Source: Actinomycetes bacterium
Lineage (GTDB): Bacteria; Actinomycetota; Actinomycetes; Jiangellales; Jiangellaceae
Length of the DNA: 48,152 bases
Direction: 5' to 3'
NCBI GenBank assembly: GCA_021793295.1
Contig: JAJYTA010000012.1
Span: 1-48,152, forward strand
The translations under genes were made by a program, and so were the position numbers. This document shows, piece by piece, positions 21,705 through 30,620 of the stretch. The notes beneath the pieces were generated by a model, which was given only the letters and a program-made list of their open reading frames with translations, had not been told where the DNA came from and searched no databases. Position 1 is the first letter of the stretch; the number at the start of each line of letters is the position of its first letter.

Positions 21705-24010
21705 CGGTTCACCTCCGAGCTTCCGGTGACGGCCAGCGCCTCGAGCCGGCTGCGGGTGTGCTGGCCCCAGTTCTGCACGCGCCAGTGCTTGCGCTTGGCG
21801 TGCCGGTACAGGGCGGGATCCGGGTTGACCGCGTTCGGCTTGCCGGCCAGTTCGAGCCAGGCCCGGTCGGAGTAGCTGTCGCCGTAGGCGTAGGACTGGG
21901 CGAGATCGACGCCGGTGGACTCGGCGTAGCGGCGCAGCCAGGCCGCGCGGGCTTCGTCCACCAGCGGCGGGCTGTCGAGGTAGCCGGTCCAGACGCCGTC
22001 GCGGCTGTGCATCCGGCCGGCCACGACCTCGTCGAACAACGGCGCGATCGGCTCCACCAGCACGTCGATGGTGCCGGTGATGAGCACGGTGCGGTGCCCG
22101 GCCGCGCGGTGCTGCCGGATGCGCCGGATCGCCTCGGGCATCGCCCGCTGCAGCAACGCCTCGCCCAGGGTCTCGTCGATGAGCTTTCGCAACTGCTCTT
22201 CGTCGACGCCCTCGTAGCGCCGCATGAACGTGCGGATGAAGTCGCCACGGTCGCGGCGTTCGGCCAGCAGGTACCGGGGCAACGAGCGCAGCAGGTCGGT
22301 CAGCTCCCGCGGCCACTGCGAACGCGGTATGGCGGCGAGACGGACCCAGATGTACTGCTCGACGGTGTTGGACGCGACGACCGTGCCCTCGAGATCGAAC
22401 ACGGCGGCGACATCAGTGCGTTGCGGCAGTGCGGCGTCGCCACCGGACTTGGCCCGGGGACGCGACGAGAACGCCCGCATGGAGGCCGTGACCCCGGGGA
22501 AGTGCACCTCTTGCAGGTAGTGCTCCCAATCGATCTCGGCTGCGTCGAAGCCGTGCACCAGCCGCCGCTGCGGCGGCAGCGACTCGTGCAGCGCCCGGGT
22601 GCGGCTGTCGTCGTAGATGACCTCGGCTTGCGTGTAGGACTGGTAGAGGTCGGCGTACGTGCGCAGGACCTCGAGATCCTGCTGGCGCCGGTGCAGCGAG
22701 CGCATCCACGTGCGGGTGCGGTCCGAGGCCGGCACCCGCATGAGTGTGCGCTGGGCCAACTCGACGGCGCGTTCGCCGGTCTTCAGCATCCGCTCGACCT
22801 GTGTGCTGCCGGGGAACTGCCAGGACGGCACCTGAATGTGGCCACGTTCGCTGTCCGGCATCGGGTGCCGGCTGAAGTACGCGTGCACGTTTTCGTACAT
22901 GCCGCGGAACGGCAGCGGGTTACGGGCACCGGAGCTGACGTGGTAATACCCAGGCTCGCGCGGCTCCGGTGGTGCGGCGGCCACCGCCAGGATGGCGTTG
23001 ACGACCAGGTCGACGGGGATCAGGTCGAGCACGCTGTCGGGCAGGCCGGGAAACTCCGGCAGGATGCCGCGGCCGTAGGCGATGATCAGCGGGTCGGCCA
23101 TCTTGAACCCGTCGATCCAGCCCGGGTACGGGTAGCGCAGCGAGCTCTCGACGATGGCCGGGCGGACGATGGACAGCCGGTGCCCGGTCTGGGCCCACAT
23201 CTGTTCAGCGGCACGTTCGCCCAGCGCTTTGGTGAGCGTGTACACGTCGGGCCAGCCGAGGCTTTGCGCGCGGGTGCGGCCGTAGTCGACCAGGCGCTTG
23301 TTCACCCACTCGATGCGGGCCGGTTCGGCGGACTCCACGACGGCCTGCGGGCCGGCCTTACGATGCTCGCTGCGCGCCTCGGCCATCACCTTGCGCAGCA
23401 CCTCGGGGCGCCGCGAGGCGGTCTCGACCTGGGCGCGCGCGGCTGCCGCGGCCGCGGCCTCGGCTCGCCAGTCGACATCGTGCGTCAAGCTGGCTTCGGT
23501 CACCACGCCCTTGCGCACCCCGGCGACGTAGGCCGTGGACACGTGCACCACGTGCGGGTCGGCGCCACTGGCCGCGAGCGTCTCGTACAACTGCACGACC
23601 CCGGCGACGTTGGTGTCGAAGGCTTCGTCGATGGGCGGGTCGAACGACACGGTGGACGCGCCGTGGATCACGACGTCGAGATCGGCGGGCAGCTCGGCCA
23701 CGGTGCCGAGGTCGCCCTCGATGACGGTGACCCGCTGCGCGGCGACGCGCTCGACCTCGTCGGAGCCGACGGCCTCGCGCCACTTCCGGAACACCGGTTT
23801 GCGCAGCAGCTTGGTCAGCCGCTCGGCGCCGGTCATGCTGCCGCGCGGACGGATCAGCACCGAAACGTGCGTGTCCGGGTAGGTGGACAGCAGCTTCTCG
23901 AGCGTGGCCTGGCCGAGGAACCCGGTCGCGCCAGTCAGCAGGACATGCCGGCCGGCGAGATGCTCGCCGGGCCCCGCCGCGGGACCGTCGTCGACGATGT
24001 CAGCAGCCAT
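21701..24010 (-). CDS. Fatty acyl-CoA reductase-like SDR fused to HAD-IB hydrolase domain
   Basis: A 769-residue two-domain protein. Residues about 18-370 form an extended SDR of the thioester-reductase/fatty acyl-CoA reductase type (NAD_binding_4): TGATGFLG (26-33), GDLG, STAYVAG and the YTLTK active site. A middle helical part follows. Residues about 530-769 are a HAD phosphatase of the SerB type with DLEGT (nucleophile Asp539; the usual second aspartate is Glu541), TGT, and GDSYSD. Similar fusions in actinobacteria are annotated as acyl-CoA reductases. It may reduce an acyl thioester to aldehyde or alcohol. The ATG follows GGGGGA; a TTG 5 codons upstream is possible. It lies 66 bp after larE and overlaps the MDR gene by 4 bp. 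Confidence 0.82.
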   Translation of the reverse strand: MAADIVDDGPAAGPGEHLAGRHVLLTGATGFLGQATLEKLLSTYPDTHVSVLIRPRGSMTGAERLTKLLRKPVFRKWREAVGSDEVERVAAQRVTVIEGDLGTVAELPADLDVVIHGASTVSFDPPIDEAFDTNVAGVVQLYETLAASGADPHVVHVSTAYVAGVRKGVVTEASLTHDVDWRAEAAAAAAARAQVETASRRPEVLRKVMAEARSEHRKAGPQAVVESAEPARIEWVNKRLVDYGRTRAQSLGWPDVYTLTKALGERAAEQMWAQTGHRLSIVRPAIVESSLRYPYPGWIDGFKMADPLIIAYGRGILPEFPGLPDSVLDLIPVDLVVNAILAVAAAPPEPREPGYYHVSSGARNPLPFRGMYENVHAYFSRHPMPDSERGHIQVPSWQFPGSTQVERMLKTGERAVELAQRTLMRVPASDRTRTWMRSLHRRQQDLEVLRTYADLYQSYTQAEVIYDDSRTRALHESLPPQRRLVHGFDAAEIDWEHYLQEVHFPGVTASMRAFSSRPRAKSGGDAALPQRTDVAAVFDLEGTVVASNTVEQYIWVRLAAIPRSQWPRELTDLLRSLPRYLLAERRDRGDFIRTFMRRYEGVDEEQLRKLIDETLGEALLQRAMPEAIRRIRQHRAAGHRTVLITGTIDVLVEPIAPLFDEVVAGRMHSRDGVWTGYLDSPPLVDEARAAWLRRYAESTGVDLAQSYAYGDSYSDRAWLELAGKPNAVNPDPALYRHAKRKHWRVQNWGQHTRSRLEALAVTGSSEVNR

Positions 24011-24076
24011 CCGGTCCCCCAGCAACGTTGTGGTGTTCAGAGCTCGATTGCCTGTGCGTTTGCATGGCCGCTTCCC

Positions 24077-24928
24077 TCAGACCAGGGGCAGGGAGCGTCG
24101 CGCTCCCTTGGTGTTGAGGCTGCCCGGTCGGTAGCCGTCGAGGTCGACCGTCACGTGCTCGAACCCCGCGGCGCGCACGCCGGCGCTGACCTCGTCTCCG
24201 CGTTCGAGCACCGCGGCGACGTCGTCGGGCGCGACCTCGATGCGCGCGGAGTCACCGTGGTGGCGCACCCGCACCTGCTGGAACCCCAGGTCGGTCAGCA
24301 CACGTTCGGCGAGGTCGATCTGGTGCAGCTTTTCCGGAGTCACCGGGTCGCCGTAGGGAATCCGGGAAGCCAGGCACGCCATCGCGGGCTTGTTCCAGAC
24401 CGGCAGCTCGAGCTCGCGAGCCAACTCGCGTACGTCGGCCTTGGTCAGGCCAGCTTCTCGCAACGGCGCGCGCACGCCGTGCTGGATGGCCGCAGCCCGG
24501 CCGGGCCGGTGGTCGCCGGCGTCGTCGACGATCTCGCCGTACGCGACGGTGGCGAACCCGCGCTCTTCGGCGACTCGTTCCAGCCGCCCGAACAGCTCGT
24601 CGCGGCAGAAGTAGCAGCGATTGCGCGGGTTGGCGGCGTAGCGGCTGTCAGTGACTTCGTCGGTGTCGACGACCTGCGCCTGGATACCGATGGCCCGCGC
24701 GACGTCCAGCGCGGCCTCGAGCTCGCCGCCGGGCAGCGACGGGGAGCGGGCGATGACGGCCAGCGAGCGGTCAGGACCGAGGACGTCTCGGCACACCCGC
24801 GCCAGCAGGCTGGAGTCGACACCCCCGGACAACCCCATGACGACGGAGTCGAGACCAGCGACGATGTCACGCAGAACGCCCAACCGACCTGGGGCGACGC
24901 CCAGATCGGGGCTGGGTATGCTCAGCAT
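24077..24928 (-). CDS. larE: ATP-dependent sacrificial sulfur transferase LarE
   Basis: A 283-residue PP-loop enzyme that adenylates the pyridinium-dicarboxylate intermediate and donates sulfur to make the thiocarboxylates of the nickel-pincer nucleotide. The PP-loop is SGGVDSS (34-40). NPRNRCYFCRDELF holds Cys105 and Cys108. The PAMACLASRIPYG segment contains Cys185, equivalent to the sacrificial Cys176 of Lactobacillus LarE. With only this cysteine at the site it is probably the single-turnover type rather than the iron-sulfur type. It is divergent from larB with a 38-bp gap and is the first gene of the operon running through LarA and PlsC. Confidence 0.93.
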   Translation of the reverse strand: MLSIPSPDLGVAPGRLGVLRDIVAGLDSVVMGLSGGVDSSLLARVCRDVLGPDRSLAVIARSPSLPGGELEAALDVARAIGIQAQVVDTDEVTDSRYAANPRNRCYFCRDELFGRLERVAEERGFATVAYGEIVDDAGDHRPGRAAAIQHGVRAPLREAGLTKADVRELARELELPVWNKPAMACLASRIPYGDPVTPEKLHQIDLAERVLTDLGFQQVRVRHHGDSARIEVAPDDVAAVLERGDEVSAGVRAAGFEHVTVDLDGYRPGSLNTKGARRSLPLV

Positions 24929-24966
24929 CGTCGATCAGATTCCCCTTCGCTGGGAGTGCCGGACGC

Positions 24967-25740
24967 GTGCCAGTGTACCCATCGCCATCTGACCTCGAAC
25001 TGCTGCTGAAGTCGGTCGCCGACGGCACAGTGAGCGCCGAGTCGGCGGCGTCGACCGTCGAAGCGTGGCTCGGCCGCAATACGGACATCTGGCCTGATCA
25101 TGGACGGCCTGATCGAACCGGTGAGCCGGAGGTCGTGCTCGCCGCGGCGAAGACTCCGGACCAATGCGCCCGGGCGGTGGCCGAACTCCTGCATGGCGAA
25201 GCTCCGGTGCTGGTCACGCGGGCGGATGCGCAGGCCGCGGCAGCCGTGCGCGAGGTCGCGCCGCAGGCGCACTACGACGAGCTGGCGCGCTTGGTCGTCG
25301 CGCGTAGCGCCCGTCCCGAGGACGCTCCGCCCGGCACGGTGGCCGTCGTCACCGCCGGTACGAGCGATATGCCGGTCGCCCGCGAATGCGCCGCCGTACT
25401 CGAAGCGTTCGGCGTCGATGTGCGGTTCGTCACCGACATCGGCGTCACCGGCGTGCACCGCACGCTGACCGCCACCCGGACGCTCACCGACACCGACGTG
25501 GTGGTGGCGGTGGCCGGGATGGAAGGCGCGTTGCCGACGGTTCTGGCGGGACTGGTGACCCAACCGGTCATCGCCGTACCCAGCAGTGTCGGCTACGGCG
25601 CGACGTTCGGCGGCCTCGCCGCCCTGCTGAGCATGCTCGCCTCGTGCGCGCCTGGCGTCAGCGTCGTCAACATCGACAACGGCTTCGGCGCGGCCATGGT
25701 CGCCCGCCGCATCTTGACGGCGCGAAGGCCGCGGTCGTGA
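24967..25740 (+). CDS. larB: Nickel-pincer cofactor biosynthesis protein LarB
   Basis: A 257-residue protein related to PurE/AIR carboxylase. It carboxylates nicotinic acid adenine dinucleotide at C5 and cleaves the phosphoanhydride. The conserved core runs from VAVVTAGTSDMPVARECA (about 125) through DIGVTGVHRTL, VVVAVAGMEGALPTVLAGLV and PVIAVPSSVGYGATFGG, to VVNIDNGFGAAMVA. The GTG start has GGGAG upstream. It is the first plus-strand gene, divergent from larE, and its stop overlaps the larC start in GTGA. Confidence 0.94.
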   Translation: MPVYPSPSDLELLLKSVADGTVSAESAASTVEAWLGRNTDIWPDHGRPDRTGEPEVVLAAAKTPDQCARAVAELLHGEAPVLVTRADAQAAAAVREVAPQAHYDELARLVVARSARPEDAPPGTVAVVTAGTSDMPVARECAAVLEAFGVDVRFVTDIGVTGVHRTLTATRTLTDTDVVVAVAGMEGALPTVLAGLVTQPVIAVPSSVGYGATFGGLAALLSMLASCAPGVSVVNIDNGFGAAMVARRILTARRPRS

Positions 25741-26954
25741 AGGCCGGCCATCTGCTGTGCGAGCAGGGCGTCTCCGGCGACATGTGGCTCGGGGCCTTGG
25801 TCGACGCGGGCGCCCGCATCGAGACGATGCAGGCGGCGGTCGACGGGCTGGGGCTCGGCGACATCGAGCTGGTGGCCACGCCGGTCACCGAGCACGGCCT
25901 GGCCGGCACCCGTGTCGAGGTCCGGGTGCCGGACAGTGTTCGCCGGTTGCGGACGATGCGCGAGGTGGAGGCGGTGTTCTCCGCCGCCAGCACGCCGTCC
26001 CCCGTCCTGACCGTGGCGATGGAGGTCTTCCGGGCGCTCGCGCACGCCGAGGCGGCAGCGCACGGCAGTGAACTGGATGCCGTGCACTTCCACGAGCTCG
26101 GGCACCCCGACACCGTGGCCGACATCGTCGGCGCGTGCGCAGGAGTGCAGGACCTGGGGCTACAGCGCCTCACCGCCGGCCGGGTGGCCGTCGGCTCCGG
26201 CAGCGTGAACACCGATCACGGCCGCCTCGCCGTGCCGCCTCCCGCGGTACGCCACCTGCTCACCGGTTTCACCGTCGTGCAGGGCGACCAGCCGCGCGAG
26301 CTCGCCACACCCACCGGGGCCGCCCTGCTCGCCGCCTTGACCACGCCCGCCCCGCTCGGGCCGATGCAGCTCACCGGTACCGGCACCGGCGCCGCCGCGC
26401 CCCGCGCCAGCGGGACCAGCACACTGACCCTGCTGGTGGGCGAGGCCGACGATGCAGCCGCCACCGCGGCCGTGGTGGTGGAGGCCACCGTCGACGACCT
26501 CAGCCCCGAGCTCGTCCCGTATGTCCTCGACACCTTGCGCGAGTACGGCGCACACGATGCCTGGGCGGTTCCGGCGCTGATGAAGAAGGGGCGGCAAGGC
26601 TGGACGCTCACCGCGCTGGCCGATCCGGGCGCCCTGGCCGAGCTTCGCGAGATCCTGTCCCGCGAGAGCGGAACGTTCGGCGTTCGCTGGCACCACGTCA
26701 CCAAGCATCCGCTCGAGCGACGGTGGACGCAGACCGTGGTCGACGGCTTCACCGTGCGGGTGAAGATCGCCGAGGCCGACGGCGCCGTGGTGCGCCTGGC
26801 CCCGGAGTACGACGACGTGAGCGCGGCGGCCCGGGCGCTGGGTCGGCCCGCGCGTGAGGTGTACGACGACGCCGCCGCCCAGGCTCGCGCCCAGACGCGC
26901 CATGATGGAGGCCCGAGCGATGAGAACAGGAGTACGGCCAGTGGGAACGAGTGA
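25737..26954 (+). CDS. larC: Nickel insertion enzyme LarC (nickel-pincer cofactor cyclometallase)
   Basis: A 405-residue protein that inserts nickel into the dithiocarboxylated pyridinium mononucleotide in a CTP-dependent reaction. The start [17 protein letters not shown] matches the usual CFSGISGDMFLGALLDLG. Further landmarks are [45 protein letters not shown] and the C-terminal [37 protein letters not shown]. Unlike Lactobacillus plantarum, where larC is split by a programmed frameshift, it is one continuous frame. The 3' end overlaps the fumC start, so fumC is probably co-transcribed. Confidence 0.93.
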   Translation: MKAGHLLCEQGVSGDMWLGALVDAGARIETMQAAVDGLGLGDIELVATPVTEHGLAGTRVEVRVPDSVRRLRTMREVEAVFSAASTPSPVLTVAMEVFRALAHAEAAAHGSELDAVHFHELGHPDTVADIVGACAGVQDLGLQRLTAGRVAVGSGSVNTDHGRLAVPPPAVRHLLTGFTVVQGDQPRELATPTGAALLAALTTPAPLGPMQLTGTGTGAAAPRASGTSTLTLLVGEADDAAATAAVVVEATVDDLSPELVPYVLDTLREYGAHDAWAVPALMKKGRQGWTLTALADPGALAELREILSRESGTFGVRWHHVTKHPLERRWTQTVVDGFTVRVKIAEADGAVVRLAPEYDDVSAAARALGRPAREVYDDAAAQARAQTRHDGGPSDENRSTASGNE

Positions 26955-28338
26955 GCAGGAGTACCGCGTCGAGCACGACACCATGGGCGAGGTGCTGGTA
27001 CCGGCGACGGCGAAGTACCGCGCACAGACGCAACGAGCCGTGGAGAACTTCCCGGTCTCCGGCACCCCGCTGGAGCCGTCGCTGATCCACGCCCTGGCCA
27101 CGATCAAGGGCGTCGCGGCGTCGGTGAACGCCGAGCTCGGAGTACTCGACGCCGACGTCGCCAAGGCCATCCGCGACGCCGCGGCCGAGGTGGCCGAGGG
27201 CCGCTACGACGATCATTTCCCGGTCGACGTCTTCCAGACGGGCTCGGGCACGTCGAGCAACATGAACACCAACGAGGTGCTGGCGACGCTGGCCGGCGAG
27301 CGACTCGGCCGCCCCGTGCACCCCAACGACGACGTCAACGCCTCGCAGTCGAGCAACGACGTCTTCCCCACCGCGATCCACGTCGCCGCCACCAAGGCCG
27401 TGGTGCGCGAGCTCGTACCCGCCTTGCAGCACCTCGAGCGCGAGTTGTCGCGCAAGGCCGCGGAGTTCGGCGCGGTGGTCAAGAGCGGGCGCACGCACCT
27501 GATGGACGCCACCCCGGTCACTCTCGGCCAAGAGTTCAGCGGCTACGCCGCCCAGGTGGCCTATGGCATCGAGCGCGTGGAGGCGGCGTTGCCCCGCGTC
27601 GCCGAGGTTCCGCTCGGCGGCACCGCGGTCGGCACCGGCATCAACACCCCCCACGGCTTCGCCGCCGCCGTCGTCGAGCGGCTCGCGGCCGAGTCCGGGT
27701 TGCCGTTCACCGAGGCGCGCAACCATTTCGAGGCCCAGGGTGCACGCGACGGCCTGGTGGAGCTGTCCGGGCAACTGCGCACCATCGCGGTGTCGCTGAC
27801 CAAGATCTCCAACGACATCCGCTGGATGGGCTCCGGACCCCGTGCCGGACTGGCCGAGATCGCGTTGCCGGACCTGCAGCCCGGATCGTCGATCATGCCC
27901 GGCAAGGTCAACCCGGTCATCCCGGAGGCGCTGTGCATGGTCTGCGCCCAGGTCGTCGGTAACGACGCCGCGGTGACCTTCGCCGGCGCCTCCGGCTCGT
28001 TCGAGCTCAACGTGATGCTGCCGGTCATCGCCCGCAACGTGCTGGAGTCGATCCGGCTGTTGAGCAACATCTCGCGGCTGTTCGCCGACCGTTGCGTCAA
28101 CGGGATCGAAGCCAACGAGCAGCGCTGCCGCGAGTACGCGGAGTCCTCACCCTCGATCGTCACGCCGCTCAACCGCTACATCGGCTACGAGGAAGCGGCC
28201 AAGGTGGCCAAGCAGGCGCTGGCCGAGCGCAAGACGATCCGCGAGGTCGTCGTCGAGCGAGGCCTGGTGGCCAACGGGTCGCTCACCGAGGCCCAGCTCG
28301 ACGAAGCGCTCGACGTCTTGCGCATGACCCACCCGTGA
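26941..28338 (+). CDS. fumC: Class II fumarate hydratase
   Basis: A 465-residue fumarase, the usual length. The opening [15 protein letters not shown], the substrate loop [32 protein letters not shown], and the signature [15 protein letters not shown] (about 314-328) with the catalytic serine are all present. It interconverts fumarate and malate in the TCA cycle. The GTG start has AGGAG 8 nt upstream; an ATG at 26920 with GGAGG is almost equally good and adds 7 residues. It overlaps larC and belongs to the conserved backbone where glpX would normally precede it. A strong hairpin covers its stop codon. Confidence 0.95.
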   Translation: MGTSEQEYRVEHDTMGEVLVPATAKYRAQTQRAVENFPVSGTPLEPSLIHALATIKGVAASVNAELGVLDADVAKAIRDAAAEVAEGRYDDHFPVDVFQTGSGTSSNMNTNEVLATLAGERLGRPVHPNDDVNASQSSNDVFPTAIHVAATKAVVRELVPALQHLERELSRKAAEFGAVVKSGRTHLMDATPVTLGQEFSGYAAQVAYGIERVEAALPRVAEVPLGGTAVGTGINTPHGFAAAVVERLAAESGLPFTEARNHFEAQGARDGLVELSGQLRTIAVSLTKISNDIRWMGSGPRAGLAEIALPDLQPGSSIMPGKVNPVIPEALCMVCAQVVGNDAAVTFAGASGSFELNVMLPVIARNVLESIRLLSNISRLFADRCVNGIEANEQRCREYAESSPSIVTPLNRYIGYEEAAKVAKQALAERKTIREVVVERGLVANGSLTEAQLDEALDVLRMTHP

Positions 28339-28355
28339 GCGGGTGGGTCATGCGC
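28320..28355. terminator. Bidirectional terminator between fumC and transglycosylase genes
   Basis: A perfect 16-bp stem (28320-28335 with 28340-28355) and loop TGAG spans the fumC stop codon, so the last five fumC codons form the left arm. The convergent transglycosylase gene ends at 28363. There is no U-tract, but the GC-rich stem is long enough to stop transcription from both sides. Confidence 0.7.
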
Positions 28356-28362
28356 GTGTGGA

Positions 28363-29097
28363 TCAGTACCAGTGCGGCGACTGGGACTGCCAGAAGCTCC
28401 AGGCCGAACAGGGCGTGCCGTATCGCTCGTCGATGTAGGCCAGGCCCCACTCGATCTGGGTGATCGGGTTGGTGCGGTAGTCGTCGCCGAACTCGGCCAT
28501 CTTCTCCGGCGGCAGCGACTGCGGGATGCCGTAGGCGCCGGACGACGGGTTCTCGGCGGTGTAGTCCCAGTTCGACTCGTTCGTCCAGAGATCCTGGAGG
28601 CACGAGAACTGTTCCTCGCCCCAGCCGTAGTCGCCCATGAGCTCGTGCGCCACGGCCTGCGGGTCGGAAACCGCCCGCTCGACGGAGCGGGCAGCGGACC
28701 TGGCCGCAGCCTCGCGTTCGGCTTCGGCCCGCGCCTGGGCGTCGGCCTTGGCTTTCTGCTCGGCCTTGGCCTTGGCCTTGCGCTCGGCCTTGGCCTTGCG
28801 CTGTTCCTCGGCCTTGGCCTTCTGCTCGGCCTTGGCCTTGCGCTGTTCCTCGGCCTCGGCCTTCTGCTCGGCCTCCGGCTGAGCGCCGGCCTTCAGCTTC
28901 TCTGCGAGGGTCGTCCGGTCGTCCTGCCCGGTGATGCCGGGCCCGGAATATATGGTCGACCCCAGGTCGGCGGTGGTTTTTCCCGACCTGGGGGTGTCAC
29001 TCGTGGCACTGGCCACCAATGCCGCGAGGGCAACGATGGTGAAGAAGAATCCGAGGCCGGTGAGTTTCCGGCGGAAGTCACGGCGTCGTCTATGCAC
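28363..29097 (-). CDS. Secreted lysozyme-fold (transglycosylase-like) protein with coiled-coil
   Basis: A 244-residue exported protein. An arginine-rich start and a hydrophobic segment (about 13-31) act as signal or anchor. A charged Lys/Ala/Glu coiled-coil of about 75 residues (71-145; repeated KAKAEEQRKAKAE units) follows. The C-terminal domain (about 150-244) has FSCLQDLWTNESNWDYTAENPSSGAYGIPQSLPPEKM, with catalytic-type Glu in WTNESNW, typical of the aggregation-promoting-factor/SLT-like lysozyme fold. It probably cleaves peptidoglycan at the cell surface. The start is a GTG with GGAAAGG upstream, itself inside a stem-loop (29102-29126). Confidence 0.85.
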   Translation of the reverse strand: MHRRRRDFRRKLTGLGFFFTIVALAALVASATSDTPRSGKTTADLGSTIYSGPGITGQDDRTTLAEKLKAGAQPEAEQKAEAEEQRKAKAEQKAKAEEQRKAKAERKAKAKAEQKAKADAQARAEAEREAAARSAARSVERAVSDPQAVAHELMGDYGWGEEQFSCLQDLWTNESNWDYTAENPSSGAYGIPQSLPPEKMAEFGDDYRTNPITQIEWGLAYIDERYGTPCSAWSFWQSQSPHWY

Positions 29098-29101
29098 GTC
29101 G

Positions 29102-29126
29102 TTGGAACCTTTCCGTAGGGCTCCAA
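29102..29126 (-). promoter_or_regulatory. Leader hairpin covering the ribosome-binding site
   Basis: On the minus strand TTGGAGCC pairs with GGTTCCAA (one G-U) around a 9-nt loop, directly before the transglycosylase GTG. The Shine-Dalgarno GGAAAGG lies in the loop and right arm, so the fold would limit initiation. It is too small to be a ydaO-type riboswitch. Confidence 0.35.
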
Positions 29127-29181
29127 CACGGTGCTACAGAAGCAAGATCTATACCAAATCGTGACAACGTGACGTTTGACA

Positions 29182-29225
29182 CGCCGGGGCGGCATCCTGT
29201 AGGGGATCAAGGCGCCGCCCCGGCG
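29182..29225 (-). terminator. Terminator of phoH
   Basis: A perfect 12-bp GC-only stem (29182-29193 with 29214-29225) and 20-nt loop lies 10 bp beyond the phoH stop on the minus strand. It would separate phoH from the transglycosylase gene downstream. Confidence 0.55.
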
Positions 29226-29235
29226 ACCACATGGC

Positions 29236-30576
29236 TCAGCGCGGCAGATCCTCGAGCATCTCGGTCACCAATGCCGCGATCGGCGAGCGTTCCGACCGCG
29301 TCAACGTCACATGCGCGAACAGGGGATGGCCCTTCATCTTCTCCACCACGGCGACGACGCCGTCATGGCGCCCGACCCGGAGGTTGTCGCGCTGACCGAT
29401 GTCGTGGGTGAGAACGACCCGAGAGTTGGATCCGATCCTCGACAGCACCGTGAGCAAGACGTTGCGCTCGAGCGACTGAGCTTCGTCGACCACGACGAAC
29501 GAGTCGTGCAACGACCGGCCTCGAATGTGTGTCAGGGGCAGGACCTCGAGCATGCCCCGTTCGACGACCTCGTCGACGACGTCCTGGGTGGTCAACGCGC
29601 CCAGCGTGTCGTAAACAGCCTGCGACCAGGGATTCATCTTCTCGGCCTCGCTACCGGGCAGGTAGCCGAGTTCCTGACCGCCGACGGCGTACAGCGGCCG
29701 GAACACGACGACTTTTTTGTGCGCTCCGCGCTCCAGGACCGCTTCGAGCCCCGCGCACAACGCCAGGGCGGACTTGCCGGTACCAGCACGCCCACCGAGG
29801 GAGATGATCCCGATGTCGTCATCCAGAAGGAGGTCGAGCGCGATGCGCTGTTCGGCTGACCGCCCGTGCAAGCCGAACGCCTCCCGGTCGCCACGCACCA
29901 GGCGCACGTGCTTGTCCGGCGTGACCCGGCCCAGCGCGCTACCGCGCTCGCTGTGCAGCACCAAGCCGGTGTGGCACGGCAGTTCCCGCGCCGGCTCGAG
30001 GTCGACGAAGCCGGAGCGGTAGAGCTCGTCGATGACGACGCCACCGACTTCGAGCTCGGACATGCCCGTCCAGCCGGACTCCACCACCGACTCGGCGCGG
30101 TACTCTTCGGCCGGCAACCCGACCGCCGATGCTTTGACCCGCATCGGCAGGTCTTTGGACACCAAGGTGACATCAGCGCCCTCAGCGGCCAAGTTGCGCG
30201 CGACGGCGAGAATGCGCGAGTCGTTGTCGCCGAGCCGGAAGCCGGCCGGCAGGACGTCGGGATCGGTGTGGTTGAGCTCGACGCGTACCGTGCCGCCCTC
30301 GTCGCCCACCGGCAGCGGGACGTCCAGGCGACCGTGCTCGGTGCGTAGCTCGTCGAGCAGCCGCAAGGCGGATCGCGCGAAGAATCCCAGCTCGGGATGG
30401 TGGCGTTTGGCTTCGAGTTCGGTGACGACGACGATCGGCAGAACGACCTCGTGTTCGGCGAAGCGCAAGATCGACCACGGGTCGGCCAGCAGCACGCTCG
30501 TGTCGAGCACGTAGGTGCGGCAGCCGGTGTCGGCGCTGGCGGTACGGCGGCGAGTGTGATTCTTGGAAGCGGCCAC
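29236..30576 (-). CDS. PIN-PhoH family ATPase/ribonuclease (PhoH2)
   Basis: A 446-residue fusion. The N-terminal PIN nuclease domain (about 18-150) has YVLDTSVLL with Asp25, the TELEAKR glutamate and GDNDSRIL acidic cluster. The C-terminal PhoH ATPase (about 225-446) has Walker [11 protein letters not shown] (262-271) and Walker B FVVVDEAQ. Mycobacterial PhoH2 (Rv1095) of this build unwinds and cleaves RNA. The GTG chosen has GAGGGAG 6 nt upstream; a GTG nine codons earlier is less favoured. It sits beside fumC as in mycobacteria. A 9-bp inverted repeat lies just upstream of the start. Confidence 0.93.
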   Translation of the reverse strand: MAASKNHTRRRTASADTGCRTYVLDTSVLLADPWSILRFAEHEVVLPIVVVTELEAKRHHPELGFFARSALRLLDELRTEHGRLDVPLPVGDEGGTVRVELNHTDPDVLPAGFRLGDNDSRILAVARNLAAEGADVTLVSKDLPMRVKASAVGLPAEEYRAESVVESGWTGMSELEVGGVVIDELYRSGFVDLEPARELPCHTGLVLHSERGSALGRVTPDKHVRLVRGDREAFGLHGRSAEQRIALDLLLDDDIGIISLGGRAGTGKSALALCAGLEAVLERGAHKKVVVFRPLYAVGGQELGYLPGSEAEKMNPWSQAVYDTLGALTTQDVVDEVVERGMLEVLPLTHIRGRSLHDSFVVVDEAQSLERNVLLTVLSRIGSNSRVVLTHDIGQRDNLRVGRHDGVVAVVEKMKGHPLFAHVTLTRSERSPIAALVTEMLEDLPR

Positions 30577-30589
30577 GTCCGTCTCCCTC

Positions 30590-30620
30590 ACGCCTGAGTG
30601 CACCCTGACGGCTCAGGCGT
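30590..30620 (-). promoter_or_regulatory. Inverted repeat in the phoH leader/promoter
   Basis: ACGCCTGAG (30590-30598) and CTCAGGCGT (30612-30620) are perfect inverted copies 13 bp apart, immediately upstream of phoH. On the minus strand a -10-like TATAGA directly abuts the distal arm. It could be an operator or a leader hairpin. Confidence 0.4.

Noticed and set aside
21758-25009. A very long open frame on the plus strand opposite the reductase and larE genes.
   Set aside because: It is antisense to genes with clear motifs. High GC leaves few stops in this frame, and its translation has no recognisable domain.
25737-26954. A programmed frameshift in larC, as in Lactobacillus plantarum.
   Set aside because: The gene is one uninterrupted frame with both halves of LarC.
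29098-29180. A ydaO (c-di-AMP) riboswitch ahead of the cell-wall hydrolase.
   Set aside because: The leader is too short and lacks the conserved core. Only a simple hairpin is visible.
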